NCBI GenBank assembly: GCA_028821475.1
Contig: JAPPGB010000171.1
Span: forward strand, 76,727-140,726
DNA: 64,000 nucleotides
Reading direction: 5' to 3'
Source of the DNA: Spirochaetaceae bacterium
GTDB lineage: Bacteria > Spirochaetota > Spirochaetia > SZUA-6 > Bin103
A program made the position numbers and the translations under genes. The number at the start of each line of letters is the position of its first letter. The first letter of the stretch is position 1. Positions 1 through 8,886 of the stretch are shown here, piece after piece. The notes under the pieces are model-generated. The model did not search any database. It was not told the origin of the DNA and saw only the letters and a program-made list of their open reading frames with translations.

Positions 1-1314
1 CAACGCCGCCGCCTGCATCGGCTCCGCACGCCCGAACGCCAGCACCTTGATGATCTCCTCGCGGTCGATGGCCACCGACATCGCCTGCCGGAAGCGCAGG
101 TCTTCGAAAATGGCGCGCAACACCTCATCCTCGGCACCGTAGTTGAACTCGTACGCGGTGCGCGCGGCTACCGCCTGCGGCCACACCATCACCCGGTAGT
201 CGTTCTGCGCCTCGTTTTCCTTGTACAGAGTGTATTCCTTCAGCGGCAGGTCCCAGCCCACGTAGTCGAACTCGCCGCTGACGATCTTCAACGTGCGCAC
301 CTCGCGGTTTTCCACCAGCACGCGTACCAGTTCGTCGACGTAGGGGAGCTGGTTGCCGGCGGTGTCCACCTTGAAGTAGTAGGGATTGCGCGTGTAGTAC
401 TTGAAGCCCGCGTTGTCGACGCGGGCCAGGTTCCAGGTGTCCAACTCCGGACGCTCGGTGTCTTCGCCGGCGTGGCGCAGCCGGTGTGACCCGAACCACT
501 GGATCCAGGTCTCGAACCCGGCGGCCTTCGCCTGCGCGTCGGCGTCTTCGGTGTAGCCGGCATGGAACTGTGACAGGTAGTGCTTGGGGTAGAGGAGGAT
601 CGGCTGGTGCGTCAGCGCCAGGATTGCCAGGATCGGCGGGTAGGGAACGGCAAACGAAAGCCGCGCGGTGTAGTCGTCGATCACTTCGAGCACGCCGAGC
701 TCGCCGCCGGGCCTGAGATTGCCGGGTGCGACCGGGGTCAGATCCTTGTTCAGCAGGATGTCCTCGTAGGCGAACTGCAGGTCGGCGGAGGTCAGGGGTG
801 CGCCGTCCGACCACTTCATTCCCTCGCGCAGGAAGATGGTGATGGCGGACAGGTCGTCGTTCAGCTCCCAGCCCTTGGCGACTTCGGCGCCGATGGTCGT
901 GAAGTCGGACTCGTATCCGAACAGGTTTTGCTGCCGGGCTTTCACGATATCGCCATCACCGGTCGTGGGTGCCAGGGCCGCCGCCCTCATCGACCCGCCG
1001 TAGGTGCCGACTGAATCCTGCGGACTGATCACCATCGGTTCGGCAGGCAGCCGCTGGTCTACCGGCGGCAGGTCGCCGGATGCCACCATCGCGGCCAGCA
1101 CCGGCGCCTCACTGAAGGTGGTGATCCGGTTGCCGGTTGCGCTCTCGTAGTCGGCCAGGGTCGCGTAGTTGATGACCGCGCCGGTGGTCGCCATGGCGGC
1201 CGCGGCTGCTGTCGCGCCCTGCTCCGGGGCGTCCTCCTGGGCGCCGCCGAAGGCGAATCCGCCCGCCAGCGCCATCATGGCAACTGCGGCGGCGAAAAAG
1301 AACAGACTCCGCAT
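1..1314 (-). CDS. ABC transporter substrate-binding protein, family 5 (peptide/oligopeptide type), C-terminus outside window
   Basis: Exported solute receptor for a peptide- or opine-type ABC importer. The frame is open from ATG at 1314 to the window edge, giving about 438 residues, so the C-terminal lobe is missing. Residues 1-20 form a signal peptide (MRSLFFFAAAVAMMALAGGF) followed by FGGAQED, a mature start resembling those of spirochaete binding proteins; no lipobox Cys is present. Family-5 features are visible: YEDILLNKDL, the stretch around PYPPILAILAL, and FRQAMSVAIDREEI near residue 420. The start is supported by an AGGAG ribosome site 7-9 bases upstream. A promoter and palindromic operator lie upstream. 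No permease genes are adjacent inside the window; they may lie beyond position 1. Confidence 0.85.
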   Translation of the reverse strand, partial: MRSLFFFAAAVAMMALAGGFAFGGAQEDAPEQGATAAAAAMATTGAVINYATLADYESATGNRITTFSEAPVLAAMVASGDLPPVDQRLPAEPMVISPQDSVGTYGGSMRAAALAPTTGDGDIVKARQQNLFGYESDFTTIGAEVAKGWELNDDLSAITIFLREGMKWSDGAPLTSADLQFAYEDILLNKDLTPVAPGNLRPGGELGVLEVIDDYTARLSFAVPYPPILAILALTHQPILLYPKHYLSQFHAGYTEDADAQAKAAGFETWIQWFGSHRLRHAGEDTERPELDTWNLARVDNAGFKYYTRNPYYFKVDTAGNQLPYVDELVRVLVENREVRTLKIVSGEFDYVGWDLPLKEYTLYKENEAQNDYRVMVWPQAVAARTAYEFNYGAEDEVLRAIFEDLRFRQAMSVAIDREEIIKVLAFGRAEPMQAAAL

Positions 1315-1377
1315 CGTTAACTCCTACGTATTGCGGGACATCCGGTTGCCGTAACGGGATCCGGCATCGCGCGAATA

Positions 1378-1394
1378 GCTATACGATGTATAGC
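1378..1394. promoter_or_regulatory. 17-bp perfect palindromic operator candidate
   Basis: GCTATAC-GAT-GTATAGC, a perfect 7-3-7 inverted repeat. It lies between the promoter at 1405-1433 and the start codon of the binding-protein gene at 1314, just downstream of the expected transcription start. That position suits a repressor. The sequence is clearly AT-richer than its surroundings. Which regulator binds is unknown. Confidence 0.5.
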
Positions 1395-1404
1395 GAATGC
1401 GATG

Positions 1405-1433
1405 AACCTAATCGGTGGATTGTCCGTTGTCAA
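1405..1433 (-). promoter_or_regulatory. Sigma70-type promoter of the family-5 binding protein
   Basis: On the minus strand, TTGACA (1433-1428), a 17-base spacer, then TAGGTT (1410-1405). The -35 element is perfect and the -10 weak. The predicted leader is about 85 nt and contains the palindrome at 1378-1394. Confidence 0.45.
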
Positions 1434-1531
1434 GTGCCGTTCAGCCCGGGTGGTTCGGTGCGCGTGGACGTGTCGGCATCAGCAGAGATACATTGTGCCC
1501 ACCGCCGCCGGCTCGCCGAGCGTCTCGCCTC

Positions 1532-4408
1532 TCAGGTGCGTACCCAGCGCAACAGGTTGGCCAGGAGCCGGTCTGCGACCGGATCGCTGCCGAGGTGCGG
1601 CGGTATCCGGTACTGGCAAACCACGTAGCGGCCGCGACCGTGCGCGAACTCCGTAAGTTCGGCACCGTCGAACGCCGCGGTCACGCCCTGGAAGGATTGC
1701 TTGTGCTTCTGCCCGCGGTACCATCCACTGGTGATGTTGCCACCGATCCAGCGTGATTTTGGAGAGACGATGCACCACTCGGGCAGCACGTTCTGGTACT
1801 CCTGCTCCATGAGTCCGCCCGACGGGAGGCCGGCGAAGCAGGCATGGTCCGTGACTACGTGAGCGCACGGGACCCACGATCCGATCGCCGGAAACAGGAT
1901 CATGTCGAACGGAAGCGCGCGTCCGGCCGGCAGGCGGCTCATCTCCTGACCGAGGTAGTCCGCCGGTTCAAGCCATGATTCGGGCGGCGGGCCGAGCAGC
2001 ACCGCACAGCCGCCGCGTGCCACCCAGTCGGCGAGTTGCTCGAACCGCCCCACCGGCTCCCCCTCCACCGCAGACAAATCGACCACGACCGGCACGCCGA
2101 TGGCGGTTTCCGGGGTAAATCCCTCCGGCACCTCGCCGCCGGTGCGCAGGTGACCGGCGAGCGGACCGCTGTCCACGAACAGTGCCGGCGGACCCTCCGG
2201 CAGGCGCTCGCCGCCTGATTCCAGCAGGTAGACGGTGGTCTCGTTCGACACGGTGTCACCGTTCCCGTCGGCGAACGCCGTCCGGATCACGCACCGCCCC
2301 GGTGCGCCGGCCATCGCCAGCCGCCACTCCAGCAAATCGCCGACGCCGCCCGCCAGGGTACAGGACGACTCCCGCTCGCCCAACACCGCACCGTTGCAGT
2401 CCGTCACCGTCACGCGCAGCGTCCCCGTTGCCGCGGCGGTGTCGTTCACGCCGGTTATGCGAATTCCGAGGTCCTCGCCCACCGGCACGGCATGCCGGTC
2501 CGGACGGATCGCCAAGTAGCGCGGCGCGAACACCTCCCGGAGCGCGTGGTAAGCCTGCTTCGGCTCCCGGAACAGGTCGATCACGCCGGCGCAGACCACC
2601 CAGTCGCCGTCGCTCAAGGCGTGGATGCCGATGCCCGCCACCTGCGGGTTGATGCGCGCCGCCTCGGTCATCAGCTTCTGCGCCAGGTAGTGCACGCGCT
2701 GCGTCGCCGCCACCAGGTCGGCCACGCGCGGGAACAGCGCAACGGTGCCGGTCTCCTGCAACACGTTGCGGTAGGAGGTGAGCATCCGCTCGTGGATGCG
2801 ATAGTCGGGACACAGCGGGTTGCCCTCGCGTGCGAAGCGTTCCATGTTCGCGTCCAGGTCGGGCAGGCTGCCGTAGCCGAGCTCGGAGATGTTGGTCAGC
2901 AGTCCCGGGCTGACGTGACTCGCCGTGTAGCGGCCCAGTTTCAGGCCCTCGGCGGCAAGCTGCTCCTGCGTCTTGCCGAGTGCGAGCAACTCGTCGTACC
3001 GCGCCCGCGCCAACGGTGCGCCGGGATACATGTGCACGTCGTTGATCTCGACCGGCTCGCGGCTGTGCGGCAGGTACACGCGGCACGGTCCGCTGAAGCC
3101 GCCGGCCTCGTCGATGATCATCCGCGTCGCGTCCAGCTCACGAGCGCGCAGGGAAACGCGGTGGCGCAGGCGCGCGAGACCGTAACGCCGTATCTCGTTG
3201 AACATCTCCCAGATCACGATGCTCGGGTGGTGGCGGTCGCGGCGCACCATCTCGCTCACCTCGGACCGCAGCCGGGCCGCGGTGTGCGGCGTGAGCCGCG
3301 GCCAGTGGTTCATGCACTCCACCGGCAGCGCTCCCACCATCAGCACGCCCAGCTCGTCGGCGCGGTCGTACACAACCGTAGGCTGCGGCTTGCGCCACGG
3401 GCGGATCATGTTGATGTGTGCGCCCTTGACCAGTTCAAACTCCCGCTCCAACAGGTCGCGGTCGCGCGGATAGGCCAGCGAGTGCGGGTACATGCCCTCG
3501 TTGAATACCGTCTTCAACACCAGCGGACGGTCGTTCAGGTAGAAGCGCCCGTCACGGGCGGTGAACTCCCGGAAGCCGAACCTGCGCTCTGCCAGGTCGG
3601 ACCCCCGCCCGTCGGCCAGCACCTCCACCTGCAGGCGGTACAGGTTGGGCTGCTCCAGGTCCCAGAGCGCCGGTGCCGGTACGCGCAGGCGCGCCCGCTG
3701 GGTGCCGCGTCCCGGCGGCGTAGCCAACGTGTGCACGCTGCTTGCGGTACTGACCGGCGTCGCCCACGGCTGGATGTCGAACCGCATTTCCACCGCCGCC
3801 GTCGTGGCCGCGGTATTCTCCCACTCCACCGCCACTTCCACCGCGCCCGTGTGGGGATCGGGCACCAGTGCGAGGTCGGCAACCCGGAGCGGACCGGTGG
3901 CGGTCAGCCGGACCGGTTGCCAGATGCCGCCGGCGATCGCGGCGCGCCAGTGAGGCATCTCGTCGCGGCCCAAGCCATCGATGCGCACGTCCCGCGTGAT
4001 CAACGGAGTGATTACTCGCACGGCCAGGAAGTTGTCCGCGCCCGGACGCACCAAGTCGCCCACGTCCAGGGCGAAGCCGGTGTATCCGCCGTCGTGCGCA
4101 CCGACCGGCTCGCCGTTCAACCACACCTCGGCGCGATAGTTGACCGCGTCGAACTCGATCAGCACCGGACAGCCCGCCCACTCCGGCGGCACCGTGAACC
4201 ACCTGCCGTACCAGGCCACACCCTGATAGTCAAGCCGGAACTCCTCAAGGCACGCCGGCACCTCCACACGCTCGCGCTCGGGCCAGGCATCAAACTGATC
4301 CGCCAGCTCCCAGTGCAGCTCGCGGCCGACGTTGGCGTCGTCGAAGATCACCATCCAGGTGCCGTCCAGGCTCATGCTCTGCCGTTGCTCTACCTTGAGT
4401 CCGTTCAT
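1532..4408 (-). CDS. Glycoside hydrolase family 2 protein (beta-galactosidase/beta-glucuronidase-like)
   Basis: Predicted retaining exo-glycosidase of 958 residues. The domain order is GH2-like: an N-terminal jelly-roll sugar-binding domain (about 10-170), an Ig-like domain (175-280) and a TIM barrel (285-600). IVIWEMFNEI places the acid/base pair at Asn404-Glu405, and TNISELGYG offers Glu509 as nucleophile. The extra C-terminal part (about 700-958) contains a glutamine-amidotransferase-like fold ending in GRYVVCQYRIPPHLG, as in some large beta-galactosidases. No signal peptide is seen, so it is probably cytoplasmic and acts on imported oligosaccharides. An AGGAG lies about 13 bases before the ATG. 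The upstream neighbour on the same strand is the dienelactone hydrolase, 121 bp away. Substrate cannot be told from sequence. Confidence 0.87.
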   Translation of the reverse strand: MNGLKVEQRQSMSLDGTWMVIFDDANVGRELHWELADQFDAWPERERVEVPACLEEFRLDYQGVAWYGRWFTVPPEWAGCPVLIEFDAVNYRAEVWLNGEPVGAHDGGYTGFALDVGDLVRPGADNFLAVRVITPLITRDVRIDGLGRDEMPHWRAAIAGGIWQPVRLTATGPLRVADLALVPDPHTGAVEVAVEWENTAATTAAVEMRFDIQPWATPVSTASSVHTLATPPGRGTQRARLRVPAPALWDLEQPNLYRLQVEVLADGRGSDLAERRFGFREFTARDGRFYLNDRPLVLKTVFNEGMYPHSLAYPRDRDLLEREFELVKGAHINMIRPWRKPQPTVVYDRADELGVLMVGALPVECMNHWPRLTPHTAARLRSEVSEMVRRDRHHPSIVIWEMFNEIRRYGLARLRHRVSLRARELDATRMIIDEAGGFSGPCRVYLPHSREPVEINDVHMYPGAPLARARYDELLALGKTQEQLAAEGLKLGRYTASHVSPGLLTNISELGYGSLPDLDANMERFAREGNPLCPDYRIHERMLTSYRNVLQETGTVALFPRVADLVAATQRVHYLAQKLMTEAARINPQVAGIGIHALSDGDWVVCAGVIDLFREPKQAYHALREVFAPRYLAIRPDRHAVPVGEDLGIRITGVNDTAAATGTLRVTVTDCNGAVLGERESSCTLAGGVGDLLEWRLAMAGAPGRCVIRTAFADGNGDTVSNETTVYLLESGGERLPEGPPALFVDSGPLAGHLRTGGEVPEGFTPETAIGVPVVVDLSAVEGEPVGRFEQLADWVARGGCAVLLGPPPESWLEPADYLGQEMSRLPAGRALPFDMILFPAIGSWVPCAHVVTDHACFAGLPSGGLMEQEYQNVLPEWCIVSPKSRWIGGNITSGWYRGQKHKQSFQGVTAAFDGAELTEFAHGRGRYVVCQYRIPPHLGSDPVADRLLANLLRWVRT

Positions 4409-4529
4409 CGATACGTCCCTGCTCCTTTGTTCCGGTAGGGTGACCGCACACCACGCCCGGGTACTACCGCGTCCGGGTGCTGCGCCGGACCTTCCCTCTG
4501 CGCGCGCCGGAAGCCGCGGAGATGCCGAA

Positions 4530-5411
4530 CTACGCCAAGTGTGCCTTGAAGAACGCGACAGTGCGCTCCCAGGCGAGGTGGGCGGCGGCCTCGTCGTAGC
4601 GCGGCGTCGAGTTGTTGTGGAAACCGTGCCGGGTGCCCGGATAGGAGTGCATCTGGTATGTCTTGCCGTGTTCCTTGAGGGCGGCCTCGTAGTCGGGCCG
4701 TGCCCGATTCACCCAATCGTCGTTCTCGGCGTAGTGGATCAGCAGCGGCGCCTGGATGTTGCCAACCTCGGCAGTCGGTGCCGGCGGACCATAGAACGGT
4801 GCGCCCGCGTCCAGTTCGGCGCCGAGCCGGACCGCCAGCAGATTCACGATGCCACCACCCCAGCAGAACCCGACCGCACCCAGCTTGCCGGTGCTCAACT
4901 CGTGGTTCTTCAGAAAGTGAGCGCTGTTCACCATGTCCTGGCGCAGCTTGTCCTGGTCCAGGGAACGCTGCATGGCACGCCCGTCGTCGTCGTTGCCGGG
5001 ATAGCCGCCGATCGGTGACAGGCCGTCTGGAGCAAGGGCCAGGAATCCCGCCACCGCGGCGCGGCGTGCGACATCCTCGATGTAGGGGTTGAGGCCGCGG
5101 TTCTCGTGGACAACCAGGACCGCCGGAAAGGAGCCCTCGCCGGTGGGCTGCACCAGGTAGCCGCGCATCGCGCCCGAGTTGCCTCCCGGCGACGGATATT
5201 CCACGTACCGCGCCTTGATGCGATCGTCGGTGAACGAGACGGTCTGCGCTTCGGCGTAGCGCGGCAGCAACGCCTGCGCCATGGCCAGTGCCGACACGCC
5301 GCCAACCGTAATCGCCGCCGAGCGCGACAGGAACTGCCGGCGGCTGATGCGGTCATGGGTGTAGTCGTCGAACAGGTCGTAGACGCGGGGATCGATCTTG
5401 TCTCGATTCAT
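4530..5411 (-). CDS. Tat-exported dienelactone hydrolase family protein
   Basis: Alpha/beta hydrolase of 293 residues. ISRRQFLSRSAAITVGGVSA (22-41) is a twin-arginine signal and AEA the likely cleavage site, so the protein is exported folded. The catalytic triad is visible: Cys183 in GFCWGG, Asp231/232 in AENDDWV and His262 in GTRHGFH, the arrangement typical of dienelactone hydrolases. Start at 5411 was chosen over upstream in-frame codons because GGAGGA lies 4-5 bases before it. A good promoter lies at 5453-5481. Family members hydrolyse lactones or esters from aromatic degradation, but exported versions are poorly characterised and the substrate is unknown. Confidence 0.85.
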   Translation of the reverse strand: MNRDKIDPRVYDLFDDYTHDRISRRQFLSRSAAITVGGVSALAMAQALLPRYAEAQTVSFTDDRIKARYVEYPSPGGNSGAMRGYLVQPTGEGSFPAVLVVHENRGLNPYIEDVARRAAVAGFLALAPDGLSPIGGYPGNDDDGRAMQRSLDQDKLRQDMVNSAHFLKNHELSTGKLGAVGFCWGGGIVNLLAVRLGAELDAGAPFYGPPAPTAEVGNIQAPLLIHYAENDDWVNRARPDYEAALKEHGKTYQMHSYPGTRHGFHNNSTPRYDEAAAHLAWERTVAFFKAHLA

Positions 5412-5452
5412 TCTTCCTCCTGTGAAGGTGCGGCATCGCACCACACCGACTG

Positions 5453-5481
5453 ATCATAGGGCGGCGATGGCGCCGGCTCAA
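5453..5481 (-). promoter_or_regulatory. Sigma70-type promoter of the dienelactone hydrolase gene
   Basis: On the minus strand, TTGAGC (5481-5476), 17 bases, TATGAT (5458-5453). Four of six consensus bases are present at -35 and five of six at -10. It sits 42 bases upstream of the start codon. Confidence 0.5.
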
Positions 5482-5608
5482 CTCGGTCGTACGTTGACGT
5501 GCGCAATGTACCGGATTCAGGGACCGGGCTGCCCGGTGGCGAGTACCGTGCCGGCTGGCGGCAGGCAGCCTATCGCCTCGCAATGCCGCGCCAGCGCCGT
5601 GGCTCGGT

Positions 5609-6535
5609 TCACTCGCCGGGACGCCATTGCGCGGGCGAGAACCGATCAAGCGTATCTCCGTCGACGACGACGCCGGCACGCCGCGGCAGGTCGGCGACGG
5701 TGGCGGCACGGCGGACAGCACTGCGGGCGGCGTCGAGGCTGGCGAAGCAGCGGCGGGCCACCGGCCAGGGGTCGTAGTCGGCGCGGCGCCAGATCTGGCC
5801 GCTGACCTCGGCCGTGACCGGCACGTCCAGGCCGGCGGCGCGGACGGCGCGCAGGTAGGCCGTCAGATCCAGTTGATCGTCTCCCGGCAGGGCGAACCGC
5901 ACCTCGCCGTCCACCATGCGGCCATCCTTGATGTGGACATGCACCGCGTGGCGGGCGTTGAGCTTGAGGGAGTGCGCCAGGTCGATGCCCTGCACCAGGA
6001 AGTGGCTGTAGTCGAAGTTGAGGCGAACGTGCGCATGGCAGACGGCCTGCATCAGCCAGTTCGCTTTCTCGGGGGTGTCCAGTTCCTGCCCGATGTGCGG
6101 CTCGATCGCCAGAATGCAGTTCTCCCCCGCGGCCAGCTCGCCGTAACCGCGCAGACGGCCGGCGACGGCGTCGCGGCACTCGTGCCAGGAACCGGCTTGC
6201 GGTCCAAGGGTGGTGGTGACCACCGACGGGCGGTCCCGCCAGGACAGGTCGCGCGCCAGGCGGCAGGTCTGCCGGAGTTGTTTGGACTTGACAGCCGGCT
6301 CCTCGGCCGCGGCGCACAGTCCGATCAGGTTCATCACCGGCGGCGGCGGAAAACCGGCGCCCCGCAGAGCATCGCGCAGCCGCGCCCGCTGCTCGGATCG
6401 GAAACGCGCGGGCGCGGTCGGCCATGCCGCGCCGCAGTTGATCTCCAGTGCGTCGTAGCCGATCTCGCTGACGCGCGCCACCGCGTCGAACGGGTCAACT
6501 GCCTGCAGGGCGTAGGTGCTGTAGGCGATCTGCAT
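5609..6535 (-). CDS. Sugar phosphate isomerase/epimerase-like TIM-barrel protein
   Basis: Protein of 308 residues of the xylose-isomerase-like/AP-endonuclease-2 TIM-barrel superfamily. It begins MQIAYSTYALQAVDPFDAV and contains YDALEINCGA, the catalytic-barrel pattern ILAIEPHIGQE (putative metal Glu), LNFDYSHFLVQG (putative metal Asp/His) and VHIKDGRM. These are the usual divalent-metal ligands of the family. Members isomerise or epimerise sugars, inositols or their phosphates in the cytosol. It lies 73 bp upstream of the window's dienelactone hydrolase region boundary and faces no obvious partner. The exact substrate cannot be deduced. Confidence 0.78.
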   Translation of the reverse strand: MQIAYSTYALQAVDPFDAVARVSEIGYDALEINCGAAWPTAPARFRSEQRARLRDALRGAGFPPPPVMNLIGLCAAAEEPAVKSKQLRQTCRLARDLSWRDRPSVVTTTLGPQAGSWHECRDAVAGRLRGYGELAAGENCILAIEPHIGQELDTPEKANWLMQAVCHAHVRLNFDYSHFLVQGIDLAHSLKLNARHAVHVHIKDGRMVDGEVRFALPGDDQLDLTAYLRAVRAAGLDVPVTAEVSGQIWRRADYDPWPVARRCFASLDAARSAVRRAATVADLPRRAGVVVDGDTLDRFSPAQWRPGE

Positions 6536-6675
6536 GCGCCGACGCTACCAGACCGTCGCCCTCGGCTCCACCCCGTACCGGGCATTGCGGCCTCTCCGGC
6601 GCGTTGGCAGCCAGTGGTGGAACCGGCGTCGCACGGAAAGCCGCTCGAATGCAGTCGGTGTTTCGCCACGGGTTG

Positions 6676-8043
6676 CTATGGAAGCCAACTCGGCAGGCGA
6701 CCGGTAAACGGCGGTGCCACCGTGCTCCCGGTCTCGGTGTCCCACAGCACGACTTCGGACGGCGCGCCGGCATCGTCCAGTGCGATCCGGTGAAATGCCA
6801 GAAAGCGGCCGTCCGCACTCCACTGTGCGGCACCGTGGTCGAACGACGGATCGTCGGTGAGCTGCCGGGCGGGGCCGCTTTGCTCGACCAGCCACACCTG
6901 TCCGCCTCCGCGCGCTCCCGGCGGGCGCCGCAGCACCGTTACCCGCTGGCCGTCCGGCGCCCAGCGCAGCGCCCACTCCTCGTAGTCGCTGTTGGTGGCA
7001 TCGAGGCTCATTGTCGCGATGTCGAGGATCACCAGCCGGGTGCGGAAGTCGGTGTCCTCCACGTCCACGTCGGTAACCAGCAGCTTGCTGGAGGTGCGGT
7101 TCCAGACCGGCGGCTCGCCGGTGCGGCTGGGGACGAACGCGGTGGCGCCATCGCCCAGACGCACCAGTCGTACACCGTTCTCCAGCGGCGCCACCCATGC
7201 CAGCCACTCGCCGTTCGGCGCCCAGCGAGGTTCGAAGCCGACGAAGCTGGCATCGTCCAGCACCGGCCGGGTTGCGCCGCCGGACGGATCCAGCAGATAT
7301 ACGCGCGGTGGCCCGGGGAGCGTGCGCCGCGCGAACGCGATGCGGCCTCCGCCCGGCGCCCAGCGCGGTCCGAAGCAGTCGTCGCTGCCGCAATCGAGCA
7401 GCAGCCTCCCCGCGCTGCCGTCGCGCGCCACGGCGAACAGGTCATTGCCGTGCTGGTCGCGCGGCGAGGAATAGGCGATGGCCGATCCATCACCGGCCAC
7501 GTGGAAGTCCCAGACACCGCCCGGTTGTTCGGTGAGCTGGTGCTCGGCCCCCTGCGAGCTGCCTTGCAGGTCAGCGGCGAACAACTGGTCCTGTCCGTCG
7601 CGGCCGGTGCGCAGATAGACGATACGCGGCATGTCGGTGGTGAACTGCCAGCTCAGTGGACGCAGCAGGCGCCGGCCTTGGGTGCTGACGATGCCGGCGT
7701 CGACGTGTACCGTATACACGATGCCCGGCTGCAGTGGCTGCAGGGGCCGCAGCGTCACCGTCCGCGCTGACCAGACCAGTTCGGCCGCGGTCTCCGGAAC
7801 CAGCCGTACGGGAACGGTGGCGGCTCTGACCGGCGGCGACACCGGCTGATCGAACACCACGCGCGGCCGGACCAGCGTGGACACCGGTGCCGTTCCCTCC
7901 TCCGGCCACATGTCGGCAACCCGGACGCCGACGCGATCGCCGATCAGCGCAAGCCCCGCAACGCCCATCGCCAGAACGGCGGCAGCGGCCCATACCAGAC
8001 GGTCGAAGCGAGTGACTCGGAGCGCGGCCGGATCAGCCGGCAT
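6676..8043 (-). CDS. Membrane-anchored TolB-like beta-propeller protein with N-terminal Ig-like domain
   Basis: About 455 residues. After a short basic stretch comes one hydrophobic segment (RLVWAAAAVLAMGVAGLALI) serving as anchor or signal. A bacterial Ig-like (SbsA/Big_5-type) domain follows, with PRVVFDQPVSPP and VYTVHVDAGI, and then repeated propeller blades marked PRWAPGGGRIAF, PRWAPNGEWLAW, LRWAPDGQRV and AQWSADGRFLAF. Such WD40-like/TolB propellers bind proteins or peptides in the periplasm. Start is uncertain: GTG at 8121 would add 26 basic residues and begin only 6 bases after the ycgQ stop. ATG at 8043 puts the hydrophobic segment at the N-terminus. It is probably the last gene of the ycgR-ycgQ operon. 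Confidence 0.7.
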   Translation of the reverse strand: MPADPAALRVTRFDRLVWAAAAVLAMGVAGLALIGDRVGVRVADMWPEEGTAPVSTLVRPRVVFDQPVSPPVRAATVPVRLVPETAAELVWSARTVTLRPLQPLQPGIVYTVHVDAGIVSTQGRRLLRPLSWQFTTDMPRIVYLRTGRDGQDQLFAADLQGSSQGAEHQLTEQPGGVWDFHVAGDGSAIAYSSPRDQHGNDLFAVARDGSAGRLLLDCGSDDCFGPRWAPGGGRIAFARRTLPGPPRVYLLDPSGGATRPVLDDASFVGFEPRWAPNGEWLAWVAPLENGVRLVRLGDGATAFVPSRTGEPPVWNRTSSKLLVTDVDVEDTDFRTRLVILDIATMSLDATNSDYEEWALRWAPDGQRVTVLRRPPGARGGGQVWLVEQSGPARQLTDDPSFDHGAAQWSADGRFLAFHRIALDDAGAPSEVVLWDTETGSTVAPPFTGRLPSWLP

Positions 8044-8127
8044 GGACGTTCCGTGATGCCGGCGGCGTGGTGGTGATTCGGTCCGACACGCCTTGCCGCG
8101 AATGCGGCCGAAGTCCGCCACGGGCTG

Positions 8128-8886
8128 CTAGTAGTACAGATAGGGCTGCGGTGGTTGGTCGGCGGCGGTTACTTCCGCGCCAACCAGCACCGGCATGCGC
8201 TCGCCGAGGAAGGATTCCACCGAGAAATCCCCGCTCACCCACACCCACGCGTCATCTTCCAGAAACTCGGCATCCGGCCAGCGCACCGCCAGGCCGATCG
8301 GGGCGGCGTCCGCCGCGCAGCAACTGAGCAGAAAGCGGCTCACCATGAACGTGCCGGCCGGGAACCGCTCATCGCGGTACACGAATCCGCGTACGCGCGC
8401 CGACTCGCCGGCGAACCGGCTCAGGTCACCGCCGCCGGTGGTCTCCTGGTCGAACAGCACCAGCCAGTCCAGCACCGTCCGCGGCACACCGGAGGCGCCC
8501 ACGTTCAGTTCGGACGCCGTGCCCAGGCCTGCCGCCGCCGGGACGGATCCGATCTGCAGAGCGCGCGTGGCCATGGCGTCGGTGCCCAGCGGCCGCGGTG
8601 GAACGAGTGCCAACAGGACCGGTACGGCGAGCAGCGCGGCGCCCATCCACGGCATGGAAACGCGTTCTTCGGTCTCACCACGAGCGCGTTTCGGCACCGT
8701 TGCCAGCAGCGCCGCCGCGAGTTGAACGAGGCAGACCATGGCAACCACGGTCAGCCAACCGTAGCGCAGATTGATGAAGTAACCCAGCGAGCCGTCCAGG
8801 TAGCGCATCGCCAACACCGCCGCCAGGGCCAGCACCACCGCCGCGCGCAGGGCCGCCGCGACACGGCGCCCAACCATCACCCGCAT
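8128..8886 (-). CDS. ycgQ: YcgQ/TIGR03943 family (DUF1980) membrane protein
   Basis: Two-part protein of about 252 residues. The N-terminal half has two or three hydrophobic segments. The C-terminal soluble domain carries ARVRGFVYRDERFPAGTFMV and SRFLLSCCAADAAPIGL; the paired Cys in a CCAADA context is characteristic of this family. The start ATG at 8886 overlaps the ycgR stop as TGATG, so the two are translationally coupled. YcgQ is regularly paired with YcgR (DUF318 permease) and is thought to assist it at the membrane; the biochemical role is unproven. The Cys pair and the partner's His-rich loop suggest metal handling. Confidence 0.82.
   Translation of the reverse strand: MRVMVGRRVAAALRAAVVLALAAVLAMRYLDGSLGYFINLRYGWLTVVAMVCLVQLAAALLATVPKRARGETEERVSMPWMGAALLAVPVLLALVPPRPLGTDAMATRALQIGSVPAAAGLGTASELNVGASGVPRTVLDWLVLFDQETTGGGDLSRFAGESARVRGFVYRDERFPAGTFMVSRFLLSCCAADAAPIGLAVRWPDAEFLEDDAWVWVSGDFSVESFLGERMPVLVGAEVTAADQPPQPYLYY

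Noticed and set aside
2492-4438. Long plus-strand open frame (648 codons) antisense to the GH2 gene
   Set aside because: Composition is an artefact of high third-position GC; the translation is His/Arg/Gln-rich with no domain, while the opposite strand encodes a clear GH2 protein.
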